This document shows, piece after piece, positions 22,763 to 34,400 of a DNA stretch of 64,000 nucleotides. Position 1 is the stretch's first letter; each line of letters begins with the position of its first letter. The notes beneath the pieces were generated by a model. That model saw only the letters and a list, made by a program, of their open reading frames with translations, was not told where the DNA came from and ran no database searches. The position numbers were made by a program, and so were the translations under genes. Origin of the DNA: Trebouxia sp. TZW2008 (lineage: Eukaryota > Chlorophyta > Trebouxiophyceae > Trebouxiales > Trebouxiaceae); the NCBI GenBank assembly GCA_002118135.1, contig BDIU01000264.1, positions 124,001 through 188,000 of the forward strand, given 5' to 3'.

Positions 22763-25700
22763 TCAGCTAACACTACTAGTAGGTGTTTCTAGCAGATCTG
22801 AGTTGGTCTGTGTCAGCCTAGCAGGAAAAGGCCGGGGCTCTAGGAAGTCTGTCCTGTAGATGCGCGCTGCACCAAGAACAAGCTCTGGCAACTCTTCAGG
22901 CCTGCAAGTCACAACAAAGAGACATTGTGAACTGCATCCAGAGCTGGCAACACAGCACCTGGTTGTAAGGAAACAAGCAAGCTGGACGTGTGCAGACTCG
23001 AAATTGGCTGCAGAAGGAGCTCTTGGTTACAGGGTCAAGCGCAATGGCCAGTTCATGTCAAGCAAGCGCAACTGGGGCTTTACCTGTTGCCTTGAACCAC
23101 AAAAGCATTCTCAAAGACAACTCCGCCAAGTCGAGGTAGATAGCTGGCAAATGCCTGCAGCACAGCAACACAGTGTCATGCCTGTTTGCACATAAGTTGC
23201 AGCCAGTCCCAAATTAATTCCATTCACTGGATGAGATAATGGACTGCTGTGTTGTGAGCCAGGGCTGTGCATGCTTTACCATAAAGACATAACAGACTCA
23301 ACAAGAGCCTTGCTGTGGAAACAAGGACGTGCTACGCATACCTTTCGTGCTAGGTAGGCGTAGGCATGTACATCCAGGTCAACCTCAAAGTAGTCGGGAC
23401 CAGAATAGAAATGATGCTGAGGCTTGGTGAGCAGTGGCTTGTCATTGTACTTATGAAGCAAACGTTGCTCCTGCAAAAGCATACTTATGTCAGAGCAGTG
23501 ATGCTTGTCTCAGCAATCTTTGAACATCAGATTGCTTGCTTGGGCGAGACAAACCAGCCACTTTGCTGCCATGATTGCAGAGGCATCTGACTGTCTTGCA
23601 AAGGCATCTGTGCTTGCAGCATGCCAGTCATTTTCCAACAAGCAGCAAAGATCTGCTCTTAAGGCCATGCTTGTGAAGGAAACATTTTGAAGGCTCAAGT
23701 CGCACAACGATTCATGAGGTGCCACTTGGGGGCATGACTGCTATGCTGTGGTATGGTGAACTCAAGGTCACTGATCGCTGTCTGTCATAAACACTCGTGT
23801 TGCATTAAGGCCAACGGGAGAGCTGTAGTGCGAAGCAGGTGTGAAAGACATTGCACACTGCCTGATATGCACCACGACAGAAAGGTGACTCACTGCTCCT
23901 GACAACCCGCTCTCCTTTGCCCATTCATCAAGGTTGGAAACACGTGGTATGAGCTTCAGCCTGTCTCTGGTCTTTGAGCTGCAGGCCAACAGGAAAGCGC
24001 AATCAGGAAACTAATTCAATGCAGCTGTTGCAAGTTCATTTACAATGTCTCAAACATAGTGATACAGTCACTGTGATTGGTATCTGAAACTCAGCCAAGC
24101 TGCAATGTCAGTGTGAGCTCAGCGTAAAAACTGGCCAACTATGGAGGGTCAGGTGTGCAGTGTAAATTTGTGAATGCACCTTAGATCTTGCCATGCTTGC
24201 TGTGGCTGCAGCAACTGCCAATCAGGCTGCTGACGACACTGCTCTGAAATCAGGATTGGCTTCACCCACGCAACCTTGAAGCTCAAATTTGTGATCAGAT
24301 GTGCAAGCGACCCACAATTGCCAATTACCAGCTACTGGCTAGTGCATAAAAATGGCAGTTGTACACGCATGCGTTTTCAGGTGTTACGTGATCACAATTC
24401 AGCCTGCCTCCCGTCTCTGAAGGGATTGCCACGCTCATTTTGCAGGTATAACTCTTGCTCAAAAGGCAAGTGCAAGAGAGTGAGCCCACAAACTCACTTG
24501 TCTGACTCCTTGCCATCATGTATGAACCGTTGCAGCAGCTCCAGTGCTGCAACATTGGTGACATCAGAGGGCTGCCAGCCTTCCGGCAAGGTGAAATAGT
24601 ATACAAGGCTGAGACCCTGACCGTCTTGAGCCCCGAACAATGAGGCCTGCAAGGTCATGACAGCTGTTGACAACAAGAGACAAAAAATGGAGAAGGCTGT
24701 GGCCAGCCTGAGCCCCCACCGAGATCATGGCAGCCATCAACACTCAGAAAGGAAAGAACTGTAAGGAGAGGGGGAAACTGTCTGCGCTATCAGGTGCCGT
24801 GGTGGGAGCCTTTGGATTCCACGACAGCCTAGGCTGCTGCTGCCCGCAGAGAATGATCTATGTGAATCAGCTATTGCCCATGTGCCGAGAGAAGCTGACT
24901 GTGCTGATATGGCAGCATGTGTGAAGTGCATTCACACCCTGGGCTGTGCACAGATGGTCAGTGATGAGCACAGAACTCATCCGATGACACACCTCATGGA
25001 TCATACAATGAGCCATTGGATTCATCATCTGATGAGTTTTGCGTGCAAGACCGCAGATTCTGTACAGGGCAGCGCAGCATGATTAGTTTCCCAATACAAC
25101 TTCCTTGCAATTCCAGCCACGCATGCTCTTTCATGCTGACCCAAAGTCTATCCTGAGTGCAATCGGCTGGCAGGACAGATGCATCTGCAATGACGCAAAG
25201 CTTGCACAGCACGGTGCAGGCAGCTCAATGGTGGCCAGCACTTTGTGTACTTATTACTGCACTGCTGAGCAGCAGTGCTCAGGTACATGGGCAGGTAGAC
25301 ATTGAAGGTGAAAACAGAGGGCACTTGCTCCCCAGGTGATGTGTCCAAGGCATCAGGGCCTAGCCTAGGGGTTGACAGTGCTTAGTATACACAATGGTCA
25401 ATAACACAATACAAAAACACTCACAGATATCAAGTATCAGTGGATGCAACTACTGCTAAGCAGCACTGACCGGGTAGTTAGGCAGCTGGACGTTGAAGAT
25501 GAGCACGGGGGGCAATCGCTCTCCAGGTGGCATGTCCAGTGCGCCAGGCCCAAGCCTAGGAGCTGCTGGCAAACTCAGGTGCTTTGCAATGTGGTTCAGC
25601 TTGAAATCAAAGCTGTATATGTCCACATTGACTAACCTGCAGTGCGGTGTGACAAGCGTCAAGGGGCTTGACATGTCTCACAAAATGCTCAACAAGAATC

Positions 25701-27333
25701 AGCAGCATCAAGCCAACAGGTGCTTGTGTGCGCATCACAATGTGAAACTCGACAACAACATGTCATGCGCTCATCTAAGTGACATCTGAGCTGAACATTT
25801 GCCTCTCATAGCATCAATTCCGTCCAAGGACGCTGCCTGCTGTTTTGCGCCAGGTTTGCTGGAGTGGTTGAGACGCTTTCTGCTGTGACAGTACAGCATC
25901 TGTGCAAAGGCGGGTGATGATGGCAAGGCTTGACCTGTAAATTGCCTTGTCACTGGGCACCTTCCTGCGGGTCTTCATGTAGTCATCACCCCTGATCATG
26001 AAGGTGGTGGCATCTGGCTCACCCCAAGCGCCTGACTGTGACTCACTGCCTATACTTGTGGTGCGCTGCACCACAGATATGCCTCTCACAAAATTCTGCT
26101 ATTACTGTGCATGCCATGCACCCATGATTTGGGAGAAGGCACAGGAATGCACTCTGTGCAGCCAAACACATATGAGAGTAACTTCAAACAGACCTATACA
26201 GCAATGACAAAGGGCCCAGTTTGGCACCATGTGATCTGTGCAGTGCAGATATTACAAAGATACAAAGATATGTTGTGCTACAACACATTATCAACAAGCC
26301 TAGGGTGCTGGCATGACAGAGATGCGATTATTTTTCTGTGCAGCCAGACACTGGGGCTGTTCTTGATATCGTTTCATCTGGCTCTCAGCGGCTTTAGCTT
26401 TGAGTTTGTTGGAGTTGCAGTGACTCGAGCAGTACTGATCAGGCTGGCCAAAACTTGTACAACCCTTTTCCTCTTTCTCTGGCTTGTTGCAAGATTAACC
26501 AGCACGGCTCACCGTGAGAGATGACCCTGCTTGAGGCTTGGACATCCGCACAAAGCGCTTTGGTGCGGATCCAGCATTGTTGAAGATGCTGAGGCATCCC
26601 ATTGCAGATGGGTTCCCGCCAGCAGCCATGACAGCATCTCTAGGAGCTGTCACACCTGGCTCCACTTCTACCATATGGTTGCCGTCAGCGTCTACCATTG
26701 TTGGTAGATCAGAATCGACATTGCGTCTGTTTCTGGAAGGTGGCTGCTTTGAAGAAAGCCGTCTCTGCAGAATTATTGAATTCACTGAGCATTGGCATGA
26801 AGTGTACAGCAACAGTAACAACCAATTACACACGCTAGCACAAGTGCCAGGTGTGTGCGGCCCGTCTCCTCTTGTCTGAGGCATGACGGGTATGTGTCGC
26901 ATGACCTTGCATGCTGTAGTGCTTACACAAGGCATCTGACCGCGACAGCCATGCACTGCTGCTCCAGGCATTGACCCAATCAGCTTGGGGGCCAAAGCGC
27001 TGTGTGAATACTGCAATTTTTGAGCATGCTCTGATTGCATTGCATGATGCTAAGCAATTGTACATACAGTAAACATGCGCATGGCTTTGTGATGCAGGCT
27101 TCTCACCAGCAAATTGGGAATTGGAAACATAGTGCCAGGCTCATCTGTGTCTCCTGCAGACATAGTGCATGAGCTTTGAGCCAGGACAGTAAAAGGCAAG
27201 CGCTTCTGAGAGTCTTTTTGCACTGCAGTTGATCCTATTTTGGAAGTACATTTTTGGTCTTACCGAAATCGCTGAGGGTTTCTTCGGCATCGTAGTATAT
27301 CTCTCCGCCTGCGAAAGCGAAACCAAAAGTCAT
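22763..27333 (-). CDS. EDR2 C-terminal (DUF1336) domain protein lacking PH and START domains
   Basis: Exons 27333-27264, 27153-27107, 26764-26500, 26082-25935, 25636-25471, 24646-24498, 23978-23894, 23470-23342, 23154-23084, 22901-22763; all phases fit and give 422 aa. Family signatures: [100 protein letters not shown]. In land-plant EDR2 this domain follows PH and START domains. Here it is preceded only by about 150 residues: a short acidic start and a Ser/Arg-rich linker. Start ATG 27333 opens a short first exon. Plant relatives act in lipid-linked defence signalling; the function of the stand-alone form is unknown. Algal DUF1336 proteins with this layout are known to me in general terms only. 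Confidence 0.85.
25273..25370 (-). repeat. Degraded copy of the 3' edge of DUF1336 exon 25636-25471
   Basis: Reads [20 protein letters not shown] beside the genuine [20 protein letters not shown]. It lies about 190 bp downstream of the exon in the following intron. Confidence 0.85.
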
Positions 27334-28401
27334 ATCGGAGCGTTTCATACTACACAGTGAGCGTTCAAGGCTTACTCAGCGGCCTTTGCAGCGAAGGTGT
27401 TTGTCGAATGTCGAATTGCTGCGGCGCTGCTGTTCCGTCTGCAGCAACTGTCATGCGCGCAGAAGGTCAGATCAGTCATACCCAACCAAGCACAACGCTG
27501 AAACGAGCTGCTACCATGTACCTGACGCTGGCTCCTGCGCTTTTCGGTCCCGCTTGCGCTGACGTCGCCCGCCGCCTCTGCGATGCATCCATGCTGGAAG
27601 CTTCATCGCGGCAGCAGGCACGCAGCCTGCTGGCCTGAAAACGCTACACTGGCGTAGGTTGCATCGCACAGTAAAGCTCAGTCATTCATGGCAATGCAGA
27701 GCTCATCCGAGGCGCTCTTGTTGATGGCACCGCAGTGGGATCCAATGCCAAAACACACCCGGAGCTGCTCGTGATGACGGCCCGCACATTCACACCTATT
27801 CCTCTCAAGCTTGCAACAAAGTCTCTCTGCGAGGTACGTCGTGCTCCTCTTCCTCTTTCGGTGAAAGAAGAAGCCGACCGGTCCGGACCATGGCGATGTT
27901 ATAGACTTTCTGATTGCAAAACCATACTTATTTGCCGATCCTGAAGGCAACGACTGCGACAAATTAGCACGTCAGCCCGGGCCATTGGCTCCGTGCAAAA
28001 GTTCTAGCTGGAGCCGTCAAAAGCGCATTTGACTTCCGACACCGGAGTTAATCCCCAAGTACTCTGCTCTGTTTTGACTTTAATTTTCCGCTCGTCTCTG
28101 CCGTAGAGACTGAATAACATCACCGGATTTGCTTAATCTTACTCCAACAAGTGCCAGCGCACAGGTCATCGCTCGTTCTTGGTGTTGATTAGGTGGCAAG
28201 GCTGTTGATCACTATTGTCACTCTGTACCGAGCTGACTGGTTGGTTGTCGCGGCTGCTGTGGCAAGATCGGCTGCGGCATAGACGTTTTAGCAGTCAGGC
28301 TGTGGATCTAGCTTCTCAGCAGTTGGCAAGGCCGCTCAGTGCGAAGTGACAAGTTTTCTTGCTCATGCCTGAGCAACCAGCCTCTGCAGCAGCGCTTTGT
28401 G
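27334..28401. promoter_or_regulatory. CG-rich divergent spacer between EDR2-like and OSCA-like genes
   Basis: About 1.07 kb between two start codons that point apart. The CG level is clearly higher than in the neighbouring gene bodies. A plus frame at 27357-27638 (93 codons) and frames on both strands at 27678-27962 are open; the plus one near 27735 reads HPELLVMTARTF and meets a donor-like gtacgt at 27833. I do not recognise a product, so a small extra gene is possible but unproven. Confidence 0.5.
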
Positions 28402-31400
28402 ATGGAGAGTGGAGCTGCTCAGTTACAAGACCCTGCTGGCTACTATGCCGTGTCATTGCCGCCGAGTCTGATCCCTCAGGCACCTTCACGCACCTTCTCT
28501 AGGCAGCAGTCCAATCTGCGTGCTAGTCCTGTCAGATCCACAACGGCAGATCAAGGCATGGCACCTGCTGATGCATACTCACCAGGCGTCCGGCAAAGCT
28601 TCAGAATCAGCCAAAACTCGGTCAGCCCCGTCCAGCCAGGCTCTCCAGGTAGCATTGCTGGACAACAGCTTGGGAGTAATCAAACAGTGCCAGCCATTCC
28701 TCACTACATGCCACCTCAACCTACATACATTGAGACCAAGCAGGCGGCGGCTCAATCAATGGACGACACAGTAGCCACATCAGCAAGAGCTCCTGCCAGT
28801 ACATCTGGTTCCCATACAAATGCCTTCGAGAAGCCCTCAAGGTGAAGCCTTGCTGTCAGCAAGTGTGCGCCTGCGCTGCATCCTATCAGAGATGTCATGT
28901 CCAATGGCACCAACTCATGAAACAGCTGCTATAGCCTCATCAAGCAAGCATTCAGCCATACCAAGTATTTTGCATCCAATGGGAAGTCAATCAGAACAAT
29001 GAGCAAGCATCGCAGAGACATCAGAGGCTGCATGCAGAATTGCAAAGCTGACTGCTGAGTATGCACAACCAGAACTGCATTTGCCTTGCAAAACTTGTAT
29101 GACCCTCGGGACTTCCACCAGCAGTCATGGCATACAGAGCTCCCTTTGATGCAGGGCGCTGGCAGCAAGGAGGCGCAATGCACTGCTGCTGTATGAATAC
29201 AGCCGCGATGCATCAGGTCTGCCTATCCCTGGCACTCGCCGCCATTTCAAGCTGGATGCCAACCCACGTCAGATTGGCCAGGAGTCTATTGGGCTTGGGG
29301 TGTACTTGACCAGCATTATCATGTACATACTCATCCTGCTGCTGCTGACCCTTCTCTCCATCTACCTCATTGTCAACAACAGCCACCAGGATGGCTATAC
29401 AGAGACATACACTTCCTATGTCAACGATGTGAGTTGACATCTGCTTGACCCTGCTTATTCTAGGCTCAGTGCTGCATTGGGCTTCAATGACTGGATTAGC
29501 GCTGCCTGGCATGCTTTTGGTGTGCATAATGCAAAAAGGTGATCAGCCTGCAATTGCTTGACTATACTGTTCATGTGGCTATGCTCTGGCGACATGCTCT
29601 GATAGCACAATTCAGCAAAGCATTTGGTGTTGCTTTGCAGATCACTTCAGGCTATTGCCCAAAGACATGGGAGGTCAAGAACACACTCACAGACACGACC
29701 ACAGGCAACTTCTGCTCTGGCAAGAAGTACAGCAGCATGTACAGCTGTGCTGCAAACTGCAGATGGAACAGCTCTGCTCTTGATCAGCCAGATTGTGCAG
29801 GCTTGCCTGATAAGCTATCTTATACTGCTGGTGAGTGCCTCTCGACATAATGTCAATGTGCAGATCAATGCATGTAATACTGCACACCCTGCTTTCTGCC
29901 ATTGGCTGCTGCGTTATATCACTGCTGCAGTCATTGATCATACAACACTCAACTCATGATCCTGACATCCCATTTGCACATTTGACAGAGGTGTTTTGAC
30001 AACACCTAGATACCACTGGCTCATGCTAGTGTCAAATGTGCTGATAATGATCTCACTGCAGGCTTTGACGTGGCCTGCAATGAACACAAGCTTTGTGGCT
30101 CAAGTACAAATGTCAGCGCACCAGATGGTCCCTGCTACTGCTGTTCACTAGAGCTGCAGGTACACATCACTGTTGTTGCTGTTGTTATTGTTGTGCTATG
30201 CTGATGATATCAACAGCATAACAGACTGATCCTGTAGACGTCGTGAGCATTTTGGCGTACAGCCATCTACTGCATTATGATCATGTGCAGCAATGCTGCA
30301 AGATTGTGTACAGTGCATGGTGCCATTCAAGTCTGCTGCAGGGTTCTGTGATGCGCTTGCCAGCAGCATCATTGCTGCTCATCTTGCTGCATACATGTAG
30401 CGTACTGCTATTGCAACAGACAATGCTGCTGCAGGCAGATGTGGTGGAAAGAAATGAGGTGACACCTGGTCAGATGTGGGTGTTGCTGCTTGGCCAGATC
30501 TTGTTCCTGTTTTGGGTTGTGGCTCTTGACAAAGTTCAGGTAAGTCAAACGGTTGTATGCAATGAGCCTGGTACCATTTCTGAGGCAAGTCTGTGTTATG
30601 TTCACAGTCAAGACTGTGCAAGGAAATTTGATTTGCATCCTGCCTCAGTCTTGACCACAATTTGCTTCCACGTGCATTGCATTTAATTGTTGAGATAGCC
30701 TCTTATGAGATATGAGATAAGTTGAAATAGCCTCTTATAGTATCAGGACTCCAGCTTGGGCAAATCAGGTGTGCTGCCTGTACAAATGAAACCTACAAAG
30801 CAGTTGTACCAGCACTCAATCTGCACCACTGCCACTGCAGGACACTGCTGCAGCTCAGATCAATGCAAGTGTGCTGACAGCTGGAGATCACACTGTGTAT
30901 GTCAAGGGACTCTCACAAGAGGTGACAAACAGCGATCTTGCAACTTTTGCAAGTCACTATGGCGAGGTGGGTACACTGATTTCCATAGCAATGCACGATC
31001 CCACATGTTGTAAGCTGCTGCGGTAGAAAATGCAGTTTCTTGCAAAAAGGCATGCTTTGCAGCAGGCTGTGCTAAAACTGTTGCGCATGTTTGGCAATTG
31101 CAAACAGCCCATCAACTTCAAGTGCAGGATGGCAGGGCTTGACATCTGCCTAGCTCACCTGACGCCAGCAACAAACATAGCTGGGCAGGGATTGAGAGGT
31201 GAACATCTGTCCAGCTTAACTCTCATTGCAATGGCTGCAGGTGGTGTCAGCCACAAACATAGTTGGAGCTGGCTCTGGGCTGGAAGTGGGCAACAAGCTA
31301 GAGCTGCTAGGCATCCGTCAGGCAGAGGCTCATGCTGAGCAAGCTCACCGGCTGAATTCACTGCACCAGAGCTCAATGCAGCGCAGCACTGCACGCCAGC

Positions 31401-34400
31401 CTCCCATCCTGCAGGTTGTGCTGACTCCACAGTTGTCTGGTGCTTGCTTTGACACCAGTCACAGCTGCATCAAGAGCATCAAGTGCCTCCGTTTGCAAAC
31501 AGTTGGCACCAAATATGGCAGAGAATGCCATAACGTCAAGCAGGGTCCATGGAGGGTGCTGCTGACAGGCATACACTGTGAAGCAAAGCGCTGACATCCT
31601 GTGCGTGAAGTGGTGATGCATCTGCACGTGTGTGCTGTGTAAATGGCCTGAATGGGATGGCCATTGGGTATGCTGTGTACATGGCCTGAATGGAATGTGT
31701 AAATGGCCTGAGTTCTGGTCATGGGGTGGCCATGCAAGGCTCGTCACGGCTAGCGCAGCCATCCTGTGGTGACACGCCTGCATATGTGTGGAGGAGAGCT
31801 GTGACTCATATGTGCAGCAATACTGCAGTTTGTGTATACTGCATGGTGCCATTTGAGTCTTCTGCAGGTTTCTGGAATGGGCTTGCACTGCCGGCATGAT
31901 ATGAGCCTGTATATGTGCAGGCAGGGGCAGGCAGCCCATCAGGTATTGCCCTAATGGCAGGTGCTGGAATCCCCTCTGATGCTGCCAGCCCGCCACGGCC
32001 TGAAATGGGTCTGCGTCATCCGCCCGTACTATATGGTGCAAGCGTGCAAATGGCACCCCTGGTACGCATTGTTTGACCAGCTGTGACTCAGTGTGCATGT
32101 GGAGCGCTGCATCTGCATGCTACCATTGCTCAAGCTGGTCACATGCATGTTTGCGACCTCATATCATGCATACGCAGTACCGATGTGAAGATGGCATGGC
32201 AAGCACAAGCATACACTCTACAACTTCAAGCAGCGTCACAGCAACCTGCATTGCAACATCACAACAAGATGCAGCAGTGCGCAGGCAGCCTGCACTAGCC
32301 TTCACAGACATGATGTTGCTGTTACATACAGGGTGGTGACAGTCCAGCCAGCTCAATGGGCGTCTTCACCCAAGGAGGCCTGGCTGCCATCCCTCGCAGC
32401 CCCCCCCCTCACCTGCAACCTCCTTGGGTTGTCGATCAGCAAGCCTTTGGCAGGAAGCCCCCACAGCAGGTAAAGCGAGATGTGGCTAGACTGTCAAGCC
32501 ACATTCATTTGCAGCACTTGCATCAGCTGACCTGTGTGATTGGTGTGCCATGCTTGCAGTGCTCCTGCGCAACAGTAAGCATCTGTAGCAGGCTGCAAGG
32601 ATAACATGCCACAGGTACAATTGCAAGAAACCATGGCACAATAAGCAGCTTCCTGTATCTCTGTGTACGGCTGATTGCAGTGCCTTGCAGGCTGATTTTG
32701 GCTTGTGCACATACAGACATACAAGGTGTGTGTTCTTTGCAGAAGTATGCTGATGGCATGATGACTGCAAAGCATGCTAGAAGACCTTGGCTGTGGCATG
32801 GCAATGTCTTCAAGGCTTTTTACTGGGCGTGTGTGGGTCAGTCCAAGGCCCTGGACAGGAAAGTTGCTAAAGCACAGCACCAGCTTGCTGACATTCAGAG
32901 CAAGGATCTCAGGAACACAGGTGTGCATGCTTGATTGCAACAAGTGCAAGCTGCATGATTCTTGCTGATGTCTCAAGCCAATGCTTGCCCAGCGACAGCT
33001 ACCAACATGATTTGCTGGTCGTGGGCTATTGTACAAGCAACCATCTCCATGTCATGCATGATCTGCCTTGAGAGGACATTGGGCACATGCCCTTCTTGAA
33101 CAGGCGTCAGCTCTTCCTGGCACTTGTGTGCATGAGCCAATGTTGCCAAAGGTTTGTAGCTCCCCAGAGATGAAGCATAATTTGCAAGTCTTGGTGCGCA
33201 TTCTACAACCACAACATGTCTGGCACGCAAATTTGGCAATGACATGCAGGGGATGCTCTGATCACATTCAACTATGAGCGGCATGCCCTCAACTTCATTG
33301 AGGACCACCGTCCTGGCAGACTACAGAGGGTGCTGAACAGCTTGCCCTTTCTGCCATGCATTCATCAGGGCCGGCAGAATGCTCCCAAGCTCAATGGCAA
33401 TGTCATTGCTGTCACCAGGTACAGCCTGTTGCTGCTCTAGTGCAGAGCAACACTAGTGTTGAAGCTGTGTGTGTGTACCACATTGCTTTGCTGCTTGCTG
33501 CTGCAGTCATGGCATGCGGGTGCATTGATCAGCATGCGCTTGTTTGGGGTTTTTGTCTGCTGTACTGCATGCCCCTGGGTATTCCACTGGCAGCATAGAC
33601 ATGATCCAGCGTCTTTGACACTGCAACAGCTGCAATTTGACCAGAAGCAATCCAGTCTAATGTTGAGACTCAGTGCAGAGCGCCGGAGCCAACTGATGTC
33701 TGGTGGGAGAATCTGTCAGTCAGGGGACGAGAGGTGTGGCAGCTACGCCTGCAGTCTGCTGCGATTACGATTGCTGTAGTCGCAGCGGGAGGCGTGGTGC
33801 AGTACTTCTTAGCTCAAGCTGGCGAAAATGAGAGAGCACGCCGTCTGACCTATGAGGTCTGCCACCGCTGTGCACTATAGGCCTGCAAGCTCTGCAACCA
33901 ACCCTCACAGTGGTTGTCAACGATGCACTGTGTTCATACTAAAATTGCCTGACATTATGACCATAGAGCTATAGCATTTTGCGAACAGACAATGTGCATT
34001 GCATCATGAGTCTGCATGTTGTTTACATCTTGTGACGCTGAGGCACTGGATTGTCTAAGTAATGGTGCGTGGCTCTTGATGATCGAGTTGCTCAACGGGC
34101 AACATTCCTCCGCTTACTGGTTCCCAAGCTGCCGTTTGCCATGCAGGTGACATATGGCAACATCAGCACCACTTTTGCTGAGACCTACCTCACAGCAGTC
34201 AGGCTTCGCATCATCTCAATCTTCTCTGGGCTGTTTGTGGTGTTCATGAACTACTGCATCACCTTGGCAGTGCGCGCCCTGTCCTTCTATGAGAGGTGGC
34301 ACACACAGAGCAAGCGGGAGAAGTGGCATGTTGTCAAGCTGAGCGTGTTCTACCTGATCAACTCTTTTGTGGTGCCCATCTTGGCAACAAATTTGTCAGG

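Noticed and set aside
30379..30660. Minus frame opposite the OSCA-like TM exon
   Set aside because: The plus strand there has in-phase splice sites and TM helices.
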